A stretch of 64,000 nt of DNA from an uncultured Jannaschia sp. (GCA_947494145.1 CANLTZ010000013.1:1-64000), one strand, 5' to 3'; shown: positions 16,763 to 25,961, counted from the first letter of the stretch. Numbers and translations: made by a program. The notes: generated from the sequence alone by a model not told the origin.

Positions 16763-18841
16763 ATGACATCCCCTTCAACCCGGCTCGGCGTGGATATCGG
16801 CGGCACCTTCACGGATATCGTGCTTGAAACAGGGGGGCAGAGTTTTTCCAGCAAGGTGCTGACCACCTATGCCGCGCCCGAAGATGCCATCATCGACGGG
16901 ATGCACCAGGTCTGCGCAAAGGCGGCCATCCGCCCTGCGCAGATCGACCAGATAATTCACGGCACCACGCTCGCCACCAATGCGCTGATCGAACGGCGCG
17001 GCGCCAAGACCGCGCTGATCACCACCGAAGGCTTCCGCGACGTGATCGAAATGCGGACGGAAAGTCGGTTTGAGCAATATGACCTGAACCTGACCCTGCC
17101 CGAGCCGTTGCTGCCCCGCCACCGTCGTTTCACCGTGCCCGGCCGGGTGGATGCACGGGGGCAAATTCTGGTCGACCTGACCCGCGCCGATGTCGAAGCC
17201 GTGGTGGACCAGGTCGCCCAGGGCGGTTTCGCATCCGTCGCCGTGGGCTTGATCCATTCCTATCTGAACCCCGCCCATGAACGGCTGGTGCGTGATGTCC
17301 TGGCGGAGCGGCTGCCCGATATCTCGGTTTCGATCTCGTCGGAAGTGTCGCCCCAGATGCGCGAATATGAACGCTTCAACACCGTGGTCGCGAACGCCTA
17401 TATCAAGCCGCTCATGGCGTCCTATCTGGGCCGCCTGGAAGATCGCCTGCGTGGCGAAGGCGCCGATTGCCCCATCTTCCTGATGCATTCGGGCGGCGGT
17501 ATCATCGGCGTGCAGGATGCCGCTCAGTTCCCCGTCCGCCTGGTGGAATCGGGCCCTGCCGGGGGTGCCGTCTTCGCCGCTCATATCGCGGCGCGCCATG
17601 GCATCGACAAAGTGCTCAGCTTCGATATGGGCGGCACCACGGCTAAGATCTGCTTGATCAAGAACCAGACGCCCAAGACCTCCCGCGTGTTCGAAGTGGC
17701 GCGGACCTACCGGTTCAAGAAGGGCTCCGGCATGCCGATTTCCATTCCGGTGATCGACATGGTGGAAATCGGTGCCGGCGGCGGGTCGCTGGCCCATGTG
17801 GATGCCATGCGCCAGATCCGCGTGGGCCCCGAAAGCGCCGGATCCGAGCCCGGGCCCGCATGCTATGGGCGCGGCGGTGACCGCCCTGCCGTCACCGATG
17901 CCGACCTGGTGCTGGGCAAGCTGGATGCCGATAACTTCGCCGGTGGATCCATCCAATTGCACGCCCCGCAATCGGAAGCCGCCCTAAGCACCCATATCGG
18001 CGCCACCCTGGAGATGGCGGCCCCCACCGCCGCCTTCGGCCTGGCCGAAGTGGTGGACGAAAACATGGCCAATGCCGCGCGCGTCCACGCCGTGGAAAAC
18101 GGCGAAGACCTGAGCGACTACACCATGATCGCCTTCGGCGGTGCCGCCCCCCTCCATGCCGGGCGGTTGTGCGAAAAGTTGGGCATTGCGCGCTGCCTCG
18201 TGCCGCCGGGGGCGGGCGTGGGCTCTGCCATCGGGTTTCTACGCGCGCCTTTCAGTTTTGAAGCCAACCGCTCCGTCTACATGAAGCTCAGCGATTTCGA
18301 CCCGGAAACCATCCAGGCGCTTCTCATGGAGCTCAAATCTGAGGCCACGGGCTTTGTGCGCGGCTGCGCACCCACCGGCCCCATCCTGGCCGAGTTCAAG
18401 GTCTATATGCGCTATACCGGCCAAGGCTGGGAAATCCCTGTCACGTTGACCGAAGCCCAGGCCATGGCCCCCGACCGCGCCACGTTCGAGGCCCGGTTCG
18501 AGGAAGACTACACCAAGCTATTCGGTCGCCCCGTTGCGGGGATGGATATCGAAATCACCGTCTGGTCCGTGAACGCCACCACACCGCCCATTCCCGTGGA
18601 CCCGGTCGCGGCGATGGAGGGCACGGCCCCCGCTGCGACCACGGGCACGCGCCCCGTCTTCGACGCCGCCGCATCCCGCTTTGTCGACGCCGCTCTCCAC
18701 GACCGCGACGCGCTCATCCCCGACCAGCGCGCGCCGGGTCCCGCCGCCATCACCGAGGCGGAAACCACCATCATCATCCCCGCCAGCCGGGACGCGATCT
18801 GCCAGCCCGATGGCTGCATCGACATGGTCACGAAGGGATAG
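16763..18841 (+). CDS. Hydantoinase/oxoprolinase family protein, subunit A (HyuA-like)
   Basis: 692 aa ATP-dependent amidohydrolase subunit of the 5-oxoprolinase/N-methylhydantoinase family. The N-terminal GVDIGGTFTDIVL nucleotide-binding motif, HGTTLATNALIERRGAKTALITTEGF, the central SFDMGGTTAKICLI and the C-terminal AFGGAAPLHA all match the HyuA layout. The protein works with the B subunit encoded next (3-base gap). Known members hydrolyse 5-oxoproline, N-methylhydantoin or carbamoylated compounds, or carboxylate acetone. The substrate here cannot be read from the sequence. Confidence 0.93.
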   Translation: MTSPSTRLGVDIGGTFTDIVLETGGQSFSSKVLTTYAAPEDAIIDGMHQVCAKAAIRPAQIDQIIHGTTLATNALIERRGAKTALITTEGFRDVIEMRTESRFEQYDLNLTLPEPLLPRHRRFTVPGRVDARGQILVDLTRADVEAVVDQVAQGGFASVAVGLIHSYLNPAHERLVRDVLAERLPDISVSISSEVSPQMREYERFNTVVANAYIKPLMASYLGRLEDRLRGEGADCPIFLMHSGGGIIGVQDAAQFPVRLVESGPAGGAVFAAHIAARHGIDKVLSFDMGGTTAKICLIKNQTPKTSRVFEVARTYRFKKGSGMPISIPVIDMVEIGAGGGSLAHVDAMRQIRVGPESAGSEPGPACYGRGGDRPAVTDADLVLGKLDADNFAGGSIQLHAPQSEAALSTHIGATLEMAAPTAAFGLAEVVDENMANAARVHAVENGEDLSDYTMIAFGGAAPLHAGRLCEKLGIARCLVPPGAGVGSAIGFLRAPFSFEANRSVYMKLSDFDPETIQALLMELKSEATGFVRGCAPTGPILAEFKVYMRYTGQGWEIPVTLTEAQAMAPDRATFEARFEEDYTKLFGRPVAGMDIEITVWSVNATTPPIPVDPVAAMEGTAPAATTGTRPVFDAAASRFVDAALHDRDALIPDQRAPGPAAITEAETTIIIPASRDAICQPDGCIDMVTKG

Positions 18842-18844
18842 AAC

Positions 18845-20554
18845 ATGGTCCAAGACCCCTCCTCCGTCGCTTATCAAGTCATGTGGAACCGCCTGATTTC
18901 CGTCGTGGAAGAACAGGCCCAGGCCCTTGTGCGCACGGCCTTTTCCACCTCCGTGCGCGAAGCGGGCGACTTGTCGGCGGGGGTCTATGACACCCATGGC
19001 AACATGCTGGCCCAGGCCGTCACCGGCACGCCGGGCCATGTGAACGCCATGGCCGATGCCGTGGCCCATTTCATCCGCCGCATTGGGCGCCAGAACATCC
19101 ATGACGGCGATATCTACATCACCAACGACCCGTGGGAGGGGACGGGCCATCTGCATGACATCACCATGGTCACGCCGTCCTTCCACAATGGTCTGCTGGC
19201 GGGGTTCTTCGCGTGCACCGCCCATATCGTCGATATCGGCGGGCGCGGCTTCGGGGCGGATGCGGCCAGCGTCTACGAAGAAGGCCTCTATATCCCGATC
19301 ATGAAATTCGCCGCCGGCGGCGCGGTGGATGATACCCTGCTGCGCATTATCCGCGGCAACGTTCGCGAGCCGGACCAACTTGTCGGCGACATCTATGCCC
19401 TGGCCACCTGCAACGAGATCGGCCATCGCCGCCTGACAGAGATGATGGTGGAATTCGACCTCGACCATCTGGATGGCATCGCGGCCTTCATCCTCGACAA
19501 TTCCCGCCGCGCCACGTTGGAGCGGATCGCCGCCCTGCCGCGTCAATCGGCCACCGGTGAAATGGTGGTCGATGGCTTCGACACCCCCATCACGCTGCGG
19601 GCCACGGTCACGGTCGAGGGCGACCGGATCATCACCGACTTCACTGGCACGTCCGGTTTGGACGAGAAGGGCATCAACTGCCCACTTGTCTACACCAAGG
19701 CCTATGCCTGCTACGCGTTGAAAGTCGCCATCGCGCCTGAAATTCCCAACAACGCCGCCTCACTCGCCCCGTTCGAGGTGACGGCCCCGGCGGATACCAT
19801 CGTAAACGCGCTTCACCCCGCGCCGGTGGCGCTGCGTCATATCGTGGGCCATTTCGTGCCCGATGTGGTGTTCAACGCCTTCGACCAGATCGTGCCGGGC
19901 CTCGTGCCCGCTGAAGGCGCAGGCTGTTTATGCAACTTCCAGGTCTCGCTGCGCCCGCGCAGCGATGGGCCCGCGCCCGAAGGCGCGCGCCGGTCCGAGG
20001 TGCTGACCTTCAATTCCGGCGGCTCGGGCGCACGGCCCTGCCATGACGGGCTCAACGCCACGGCCTTCCCGTCGGGCGTGATGACCATGCCCATCGAGGC
20101 CACGGAACATGCAGGCCCCGTCATCATCTGGCGCAAGGAATTGCGGCCCGATTCAGGGGGCGCGGGTAAGACCCGCGGGGGCCTGGGCCAATACATGGAG
20201 GTGGGCGCGCAGGAAGGTCATGAATTCGACATCCAGGCCATGTTCGACCGCGCCGATCACCCCGCCCTGGGCCGCCGCGGCGGCGCCAGCGGTGCGCCGA
20301 CCACCATCGCGCGTAGCGATGGCGCGACCATGCGCGCCAAGGGCAAGCAATTCGTGCCCCATGGCGCGCGTGTCGTGATGGCCTTCCCCGGTGGCGCAGG
20401 CTACGGCGACCCGTCGGAACGGCCCCGGGACCTCGTCAAACGCGACTTGGCGTTGGGTTACATCTCGCCTGAAACCGCCGCCCGCGATTATGGCCTCAGC
20501 CCCGAAGACATCGTCGCCGTGCACGACGCCGTCGCAAAGGGGGACGCGCCATGA
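18845..20554 (+). CDS. Hydantoinase/oxoprolinase family protein, subunit B (HyuB-like)
   Basis: 569 aa, typical for HyuB. Signatures are the N-terminal VMWNRLISVVEEQAQALVRTAFS, then LSAGVYDTHGNMLAQAVTGTPGHV, YITNDPWEGTGHLHDITMV and FACTAHIVDIGG, with late GSGARPCHDGL and SGGAGKTRGGLGQ. The start ATG lies three bases after the hyuA stop, and its TGA overlaps the next ATG (ATGA). The heteromer with HyuA is an ATP-dependent ring-opening hydrolase or a carboxylase-like enzyme. The LysR gene upstream and the oxidoreductases downstream complete the operon. Confidence 0.92.
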   Translation: MVQDPSSVAYQVMWNRLISVVEEQAQALVRTAFSTSVREAGDLSAGVYDTHGNMLAQAVTGTPGHVNAMADAVAHFIRRIGRQNIHDGDIYITNDPWEGTGHLHDITMVTPSFHNGLLAGFFACTAHIVDIGGRGFGADAASVYEEGLYIPIMKFAAGGAVDDTLLRIIRGNVREPDQLVGDIYALATCNEIGHRRLTEMMVEFDLDHLDGIAAFILDNSRRATLERIAALPRQSATGEMVVDGFDTPITLRATVTVEGDRIITDFTGTSGLDEKGINCPLVYTKAYACYALKVAIAPEIPNNAASLAPFEVTAPADTIVNALHPAPVALRHIVGHFVPDVVFNAFDQIVPGLVPAEGAGCLCNFQVSLRPRSDGPAPEGARRSEVLTFNSGGSGARPCHDGLNATAFPSGVMTMPIEATEHAGPVIIWRKELRPDSGGAGKTRGGLGQYMEVGAQEGHEFDIQAMFDRADHPALGRRGGASGAPTTIARSDGATMRAKGKQFVPHGARVVMAFPGGAGYGDPSERPRDLVKRDLALGYISPETAARDYGLSPEDIVAVHDAVAKGDAP

Positions 20555-21762
20555 AAACCCAGGTCCCCGCCCATGGCCGCTATGACATCGTCATCATCGG
20601 CGGCGCGATCATGGGCGCCTCTGCCGCGTGGTTTCTGAGCGATGACAAGGATTTCGATGGCAGCATCCTCGTGGTAGATCGTGACCTGAGCTATGAGAAC
20701 ACGTCCACCATGCACACCAATTCCTGCATGCGGCAGCAATTCTCGACCGAGTTGAACGTTCGCATCAGCCAATTCGCCGCCGATTTCGTCAAGAACCTGC
20801 GCCACCACATGGACGGCGATGACCGGGTGCCCGACCTGTCCATCCGGTCCTTCGGCTACATGTACCTGGCCGACAATGATGCCTTCGCCGACACCTTGCG
20901 CGAAAGCCAGCAGGTGCAAGTGGCTGCCGGGGCCGCGACCCAGCTCATGACGCGGGACCAGATCAAGGCGGCCTATCCGTTCTACAATGTGGACGACATC
21001 GTCCTGGGCTCCATCAATTTGGTGGATGAAGGCTTTTGGGATGCCATGGCGGTCTTCGATTGGTGGCGCCGCTCGGCCCGGAACCGGGGTGTGGAATATA
21101 TTGAAAATGAGGTCGTGGCGATCAACCGTAACGTCGCTGGCACGTGCATCGAAAGCGTGACGCTGAAATCGGGTGAGGTCATTGGCTGCGGCCAGGTCTT
21201 GAACGCCTCGGGTCCGCGCGCCGCACAGACCGCGCAGATGGCGGGCATCGCGCTGCCGGTCGAGCCGCGCAAACGCTATTCCTGGGTCTTCAAGGCCGAC
21301 AAACCGCTGGATCGCGACCTGCCGCTGACCATCGACCCGTCCGGGGTCCATGTGCGCGAAAACGGCGGCGGCACCTATCAGTGTGGCGGCCATTCCGACA
21401 TTGACCCGGGCGTGGACCCCGATGATTTCAACATGGATTTCACGCTTTGGGAATCCCATATCTGGCCAATCCTGGCGACCCGCATCCCGCAATTTGAGGC
21501 AATCAAGGTCCAATCCGAATGGGCGGGGCACTATGCGTACAACATGTTCGACCATAATGCGATTTTGGGGCCCCACCCTGATCTCGGAAATTTCTTCTTC
21601 CTCAACGGTTTTTCCGGCCACGGGCTGCAACAATCGCCCGCCATGGGCCGCGGCACTGCCGAGATCATGGTCCATGGCGCGTACCGCACACTCGACATGT
21701 CCGCCTTCCATTTCGACCGTATCCCGGCGGGCCGCAAGATCATCGAAAAGGCGGTGATCTGA
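20551..21762 (+). CDS. FAD-dependent oxidoreductase (DAO/glycine oxidase-like)
   Basis: 403 aa flavoprotein of the D-amino-acid-oxidase superfamily. A Rossmann start (DIVIIGGAIMGASAAWFL) near residues 12-30 is followed by a basic-acidic segment after VVDRDLS. Late GHYAYNMFDHNAILGPHP and FLNGFSGHGLQQSPAMGRG are typical of DadA/FOXRED1-like oxidoreductases acting on imino or amino acids. ATG overlaps the HyuB stop by four bases. It may oxidise an amino or N-methyl product of the hydantoinase step; this is inference from context. There is no hydrophobic signal, so it is cytosolic. Confidence 0.87.
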   Translation: MKTQVPAHGRYDIVIIGGAIMGASAAWFLSDDKDFDGSILVVDRDLSYENTSTMHTNSCMRQQFSTELNVRISQFAADFVKNLRHHMDGDDRVPDLSIRSFGYMYLADNDAFADTLRESQQVQVAAGAATQLMTRDQIKAAYPFYNVDDIVLGSINLVDEGFWDAMAVFDWWRRSARNRGVEYIENEVVAINRNVAGTCIESVTLKSGEVIGCGQVLNASGPRAAQTAQMAGIALPVEPRKRYSWVFKADKPLDRDLPLTIDPSGVHVRENGGGTYQCGGHSDIDPGVDPDDFNMDFTLWESHIWPILATRIPQFEAIKVQSEWAGHYAYNMFDHNAILGPHPDLGNFFFLNGFSGHGLQQSPAMGRGTAEIMVHGAYRTLDMSAFHFDRIPAGRKIIEKAVI

Positions 21763-21793
21763 TCCCGCCTGCCCCAATGAAAGCTATGATCCG

Positions 21794-22633
21794 ATGAAGA
21801 AACTCGTCCTGACCGGCGCCGCCGGGCGCCTTGGCTCCTACCTGCGGGGGCCGTTGGCGAAGATGTGCGACAGCCTAGTCTCGTCCGACATCGCAGAGGC
21901 GCCGACCACGCTTTTGCCCAATGAAACCTATGTCCAGGCCGACCTTACGGACCTGGATGCCATGGTGGCGCTTCTGGCGGGCGCCGACATGGTCGTCCAT
22001 TTTGGTGCCATCGGGGATGAGGCGCCCTTCGACGTCCTTTGGGGCCCGAACTTCGTGGGCGCCTACAATATCTGGGAAGCAGCGCACCGGAACAGCCTGC
22101 GCCGGGTGGTCTATGCGTCGTCCATCCACGCGGTGGGGATGCACAAGAAGACCGAGTTCATCGGCATCGACGCACCCCACCGGCCCGACACGTTCTATGG
22201 CCTGGCCAAGTGCTTTGCCGAAGATCTGGCCAGTCTTTATTGGGACAAGCGCGGTCTGGAAGCTGTCTGCCTACGCATTCTAAGCTGCGCCCAGGTGTCG
22301 AACCCCCGGGCCGTGGGCACTTGGCTCAGCTACGATGACCTGATCCAACTGGTTCAACGGGCCATCGACACGCCCACCACCGGTTTTTCCATCATCTACG
22401 GCGTGTCCAACAATGACCGCGCGCCGGTCGATAACAGCAAGGCCCAGCATCTGGGCTACCGACCCCGCGACAATGCGGAGCCCATGGCGGCGTCGATCTT
22501 CGAGGAGGCCGGCCCGCTCGACCCCCACGACCCGGCGAATACCCACCATGGCGGCCCTTTCGCCGCCGTCGAGCTGGGCCATAGCGGTGTGGCCCATCTG
22601 AACCTGAACCCCGACGACGTCGCAAAGGAATGA
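21794..22633 (+). CDS. NAD-dependent epimerase/dehydratase, uronate-dehydrogenase-like
   Basis: 279 aa extended-SDR-type enzyme. It has the LTGAAGRLGSYLR nucleotide motif at residues 5-17, HFGAI in place of the NAG region, and catalytic FYGLAKCFAED (Tyr and Lys) with YASSIHAVG before it. The closest family I recognise is bacterial uronate dehydrogenase, with long stretches that align to the Agrobacterium-type Udh pattern (for example YDDLIQLVQRAI, and VDNSKAQHLGYRPRDNAE). Udh oxidises D-galacturonate/glucuronate to lactones with NAD+. Here the cluster context suggests another substrate. ATG at 21794, 31 bases after the preceding stop. Confidence 0.85.
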   Translation: MKKLVLTGAAGRLGSYLRGPLAKMCDSLVSSDIAEAPTTLLPNETYVQADLTDLDAMVALLAGADMVVHFGAIGDEAPFDVLWGPNFVGAYNIWEAAHRNSLRRVVYASSIHAVGMHKKTEFIGIDAPHRPDTFYGLAKCFAEDLASLYWDKRGLEAVCLRILSCAQVSNPRAVGTWLSYDDLIQLVQRAIDTPTTGFSIIYGVSNNDRAPVDNSKAQHLGYRPRDNAEPMAASIFEEAGPLDPHDPANTHHGGPFAAVELGHSGVAHLNLNPDDVAKE

Positions 22634-22637
22634 CCAC

Positions 22638-23339
22638 ATGGACAAAGTCGCTTTGATCACAGCGGGCGGCAGCGGCATGGGCGCCGACAGCGCCCGCGCC
22701 CTGGCCGCCGATGGCTTCAAGATCGGCATTCTGTCATCCTCGGGCAAAGGGGAGGCATTGGCCCACGAATTGGGCGGCGTCGGCATCACCGGCACCAACA
22801 AATCGACCGAGGATCTGCAAAAGCTGGTCGACGCGGCCATGGCCCATTGGGGCCGCGTGGACGTGTTGGTGAACTCGGCCGGGCATGGCCCCCGCGCCCC
22901 GGTCTTGGAGCTGTCGGACGAAGACTGGCACGAAGGGATGGAGGTCTATCTGCTGAACGCCGTGCGCCCGACGCGGCTGGTCACGCCCATCATGCAGGCA
23001 CAAGGCGGCGGGGCGATCATCAATATCTCTACCTTTGCGGCGTTTGAACCGAACCCGGTATTCCCCACCTCAGGCGTGATGCGCGCCGGGTTGGCAGCTT
23101 TCACCAAGCTCTTCGCCGATAAATATGCTGCTGAGAATATCCGCATGAACAACGTCCTGCCGGGCTTCATCGACAGCCTACCCGAGAAGGAGGAATATCG
23201 GTCCCTGGTTCCTATGGGTCGCTACGGGAAATCGCTGGGCGAGATCGCAAGCGTCGTGGCGTTCCTGGCATCTGACGGCGGGGGCTACATCACGGGCCAG
23301 AACATCCGCGTGGATGGCGGGGTGACACGCTCGGTCTGA
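22638..23339 (+). CDS. SDR family protein lacking the YxxxK catalytic pair
   Basis: 233 aa short-chain dehydrogenase-like protein. Cofactor signature TAGGSGMG at residues 8-15, and VLVNSAGHGPRAPV. In the catalytic region, where most SDRs carry YxxxK, it reads PVFPTSGVMRAGLAAFTK, and a suitably placed Tyr and Lys are missing. The end is FIDSLPEKEEYRSLVPMGRYG, as in a small subfamily of atypical SDRs. It may therefore be a poor or altered oxidoreductase. ATG is five bases after the previous stop, and the gene is last in the operon. A hairpin repeat follows it. Confidence 0.82.
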   Translation: MDKVALITAGGSGMGADSARALAADGFKIGILSSSGKGEALAHELGGVGITGTNKSTEDLQKLVDAAMAHWGRVDVLVNSAGHGPRAPVLELSDEDWHEGMEVYLLNAVRPTRLVTPIMQAQGGGAIINISTFAAFEPNPVFPTSGVMRAGLAAFTKLFADKYAAENIRMNNVLPGFIDSLPEKEEYRSLVPMGRYGKSLGEIASVVAFLASDGGGYITGQNIRVDGGVTRSV

Positions 23340-23359
23340 TCGCGGCGCCTGGGCCGGGT

Positions 23360-23436
23360 GATGGGAGGGGGCTCTGCCCCCACTTCGGCAAACCGAAGCC
23401 CCCCGGGATATTTTTGCCAGGAAGAAGGGGGCGGTT
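23360..23436 (+). repeat. Rhodobacteraceae-type intergenic hairpin repeat, second copy
   Basis: Matches the element at 12635-12711 almost base for base. Hairpin gggggctctgccccc, then cttcggcaaaccgaag, then ccccgggatatttttgccag. In the second hairpin the base pair nearest the loop is lost relative to the other copy. It lies directly downstream of the SDR stop, at the end of the hydantoinase operon, and may be a transcription end structure. Confidence 0.7.
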
Positions 23437-23462
23437 TTCCCCCCGTTTCGTTGGGAAAGTCC

Positions 23463-24353
23463 CTATTTCTTGCGTTGGTCGGGATGCAGGGACGAGGCCA
23501 GGATGTGGTCTGCGCCGTGGATCACGTGTTGGGCGTGATGGACGATTTTAGGGTCCGGTGGCGTTGCCACTTCAAGATTCTTTCCCGGATAGTCGAAGTT
23601 TGACAGGAAGTGGCGCATGCAGGCCAGGCGCGCGCGTTTCTTGTCATCCGACAGGATTACCGTCCAGGGCGCATCGGCGGTGTCGGTATAGAAGAACATC
23701 GCTTCTTTTGCCTCAGTGTAGTCGTCCCATTTGTCCAGGCTGGCCCGGTCGATGGGCGAAAGCTTCCACTGTTTGAGCGGGTCGACCTTGCGCGATTCAA
23801 ACCGGCGGCGTTGTTCGGCCTGGGTAACCGAGAACCAGTATTTGAAAAGGTGGATGCCTGAACGCGTCAGCATCCGCTCGAATTCTGGGGTCTGACGCAT
23901 GAACTCCAGATATTCCGTAGGTTCGCAGAAACCCATCACTCGTTCCACGCCGGCGCGGTTGTACCAGGATCGGTCATAGAGCACGATCTCACCGGCCGTG
24001 GGCAAGTGTTTGATATAGCGTTGGAAGAACCATTGCCCGCGTTCCTCATCCGTGGGTTTGTTGAGCGCCACAACACGCGCCGCCCGCGGGTTCAGATGTT
24101 CGGTGAAGCGCTTGATCGTGCCGCCCTTGCCTGCTGCATCGCGGCCTTCGAACAGCATTACCACCTTCTGGCCGGTTTCCTGAAACCAAAGCTGGGCTTT
24201 CAGAAGCTCCACCTGAAGCGCGGCCTTTTCCTTTTCGTAGACGGCGCGGGCCAGTTTCCGGCCATAGGGATACTTGCGGCTTTCGATGGGTTTGCGCCGC
24301 CGCGGCGTTGCGGGTACGGCCGCCTTCGGGTCGATTGTGGTCTGTTCATTCAT
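23463..24353 (-). CDS. ppk2: Polyphosphate kinase 2 (PPK2)
   Basis: 296 aa. Walker A-like FEGRDAAGKGGTIKRFTE at about residues 65-82 and Walker B-region DRSWYNRAGVERVMGF near residue 125, followed by FMRQTPEFERML and W-S-V-TQAEQRRRF (lid region). Length and motifs match class I PPK2, which uses polyphosphate to phosphorylate nucleoside diphosphates (mostly GDP or ADP). It stands alone, facing the DUF4336 gene in a divergent layout, with a small direct repeat in the space between. Confidence 0.94.
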   Translation of the reverse strand: MNEQTTIDPKAAVPATPRRRKPIESRKYPYGRKLARAVYEKEKAALQVELLKAQLWFQETGQKVVMLFEGRDAAGKGGTIKRFTEHLNPRAARVVALNKPTDEERGQWFFQRYIKHLPTAGEIVLYDRSWYNRAGVERVMGFCEPTEYLEFMRQTPEFERMLTRSGIHLFKYWFSVTQAEQRRRFESRKVDPLKQWKLSPIDRASLDKWDDYTEAKEAMFFYTDTADAPWTVILSDDKKRARLACMRHFLSNFDYPGKNLEVATPPDPKIVHHAQHVIHGADHILASSLHPDQRKK

Positions 24354-24379
24354 GGCACTCTCCTCTGGCGGGGCCCCGG

Positions 24380-24418
24380 ATCTGCCTTGATGGACATTTC
24401 AGCGAAATCTGCCTTGAT
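24380..24418. repeat. Short direct repeat between ppk2 and DUF4336 gene
   Basis: The word atctgccttgat occurs at 24380-24391 and again at 24407-24418 in the divergent promoter space, 27 bases apart start to start. Such spacing on nearly the same helical face could serve as a regulator-binding site; nothing confirms this. It may also be chance or a small local duplication. Confidence 0.3.
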
Positions 24419-24490
24419 ATGAGTCAAGCGCGGCCGCGGTTCGGTGGCGTTGTTGTCTTTCGGACCCGACCCTGTCGAAAAGTGCGCCCC

Positions 24491-25174
24491 ATGCTCACGC
24501 CCTTCGGCCCCGAAATCTGGCTCGCAGACGGTCCAGTCGTGACCGGTGCCGCGGGGTTTCGCTTTCCCACGCGAATGGTTGTTATCCGCTTGGCCGATGG
24601 TGGATTGTTTGTGTGGTCGCCGGTCGCCTTGACGGCCCCGCTGTCTTCAGCCGTCTCCGCGCTGGGGCCCGTCAGCCATTTGGTGGCGCCGAACGACTTG
24701 CATCATTTGGCGCTGGGGGATTGGGCCCAAGCTTTCCCGTCGGCGCGCGCGCATGGGGCGCCGGGGCTGGCGGCCAAGCGGCCCGATTTGCGGCTTGATA
24801 CCACGCTGGGGCCATCTCCAGATGATGCCTGGGCGGGGCAGGTGGATCAGGTGGTTTTCGCTGGCAACCGCATCACGACAGAGGTGGTGTTCTTTCACCG
24901 CGCCAGCGGCACCGCTATTTTCACCGATTTGCTGCAACAGATGCCTCCTGGCTGGTATTCTGGCTGGCGGGGTCTGGTGGCGCGGCTTGACCTGATGATC
25001 GGCGACGCGCCGCAGGTGCCGCGCAAGTTCCGCTTGGCCTTCAGCGACCGGGCGGCTGCGCGCGGGGCACGGGATGCGGTGTTGGACTGGCCGGTAGATA
25101 GGCTGGTCATTGCCCATGGTCCGACGGCCGCAGCCGGGCACGAGGCAATCCGTCGAGCCTTTGCTTGGCTTTGA
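24491..25174 (+). CDS. DUF4336 domain protein (metallo-beta-lactamase-like fold)
   Basis: 227 aa from ATG at 24491. The VSHLVAPNDLHHLALGDW stretch near residue 75 and the later VFAGNRITTEVVFFHRASGTAIFTDLLQQ pattern are those of DUF4336. The family is related to metallo-beta-lactamase-fold proteins but lacks the full metal site, and its function is unknown. It runs convergently with nothing nearby and is followed by a 146-base gap before the uncharacterised paralogue A. No signal peptide is visible. Confidence 0.75.
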   Translation: MLTPFGPEIWLADGPVVTGAAGFRFPTRMVVIRLADGGLFVWSPVALTAPLSSAVSALGPVSHLVAPNDLHHLALGDWAQAFPSARAHGAPGLAAKRPDLRLDTTLGPSPDDAWAGQVDQVVFAGNRITTEVVFFHRASGTAIFTDLLQQMPPGWYSGWRGLVARLDLMIGDAPQVPRKFRLAFSDRAAARGARDAVLDWPVDRLVIAHGPTAAAGHEAIRRAFAWL

Positions 25175-25320
25175 AGGGCGGGCGGTCGATGATGCGTAGT
25201 TAACATCCTCATAATACCTCCAATTTCGCATGTTTCGGCCCGATGAGAGCCGCGTTTACGTTGTCTTTACCAGGACCCCAGCGCCGCAATGCCGGCTGCC
25301 AGAATCCTGCCGGAGACGCC

Positions 25321-25926
25321 ATGCAAAGCCTTGATCGCGCCTTTGTCCCTGAAGTTATGTTGTCAATCCTATGGATGCTGCACCAGCCCAATCGTCAGGC
25401 CCCACAGTCAGACTGCGCCGCAATGTTTCGAGTCGATACCAGCTTCCGCCGGGGCGCCTCCTTCGCGGGGCTGCATCCTGTTGCACCCGCCGAAAACCCG
25501 CAGGATGCCGATTGGCAGCCGGTGCAGGCATGGCTGGCCCGCATCAATGTCATTTCTGTACCGGGCGAGCCGGACGAGATGGGCCTGTGGCGATGCCACA
25601 TCCTGCACCCATCAGACGGCGTGATCTCCATCCTGCGATCCCGGGACGATATGCCGGACTGGCTGCCCCATGCCGTATTGCGGGTCTTCCTGGACGCCGC
25701 TGCGCAGGCCGAGCATATCCTGGGCTATGACCTCTGGGGCGAACCCTGGCTTGCCCCCTTGCCCATGGGTCCCGAGCCGCTGGAGGTACCGCCACACTTT
25801 CTGGCGCCGATGGAGGCCTTGCGCGCCTGTGGCTATTGCGAGGCGACGCGGCGCAAGGGTGTGCTGCTGTGGACCGAGAAGGTCGCCCCCCATATGGAAG
25901 CATTGGGGTTTTGGCCTGACGGGTAG
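25321..25926 (+). CDS. Uncharacterised protein, paralogue A of a local two-gene family
   Basis: 201 aa from ATG at 25321, preceded by GGAGACGCC (good ribosome site). I do not recognise the family. It aligns along most of its length to the C-terminal half-removed paralogue at 26172-27059: the shared pattern is (D)W-P-VLRVFL-AA-A-L-Y-WG-P-A-LP, then P-HF-P-EAL-A-G(C/Y)C...KG...W-E...PHMEA. Charge is balanced; there is no signal peptide or membrane segment. It ends about 36 bases before an ftsK-like relic on the opposite strand. It is about 90 residues shorter than paralogue B. Confidence 0.7.
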   Translation: MQSLDRAFVPEVMLSILWMLHQPNRQAPQSDCAAMFRVDTSFRRGASFAGLHPVAPAENPQDADWQPVQAWLARINVISVPGEPDEMGLWRCHILHPSDGVISILRSRDDMPDWLPHAVLRVFLDAAAQAEHILGYDLWGEPWLAPLPMGPEPLEVPPHFLAPMEALRACGYCEATRRKGVLLWTEKVAPHMEALGFWPDG

Positions 25927-25961
25927 GGGGCGAAACGGAGCCCTGGCGGCCCCCAGCTTTC

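Noticed and set aside
20488-21777. 429-codon minus-strand frame opposite the FAD oxidoreductase
   Set aside because: The plus-strand gene overlaps the hyuB stop with ATGA and has a Rossmann FAD motif; the minus-strand frame has none.
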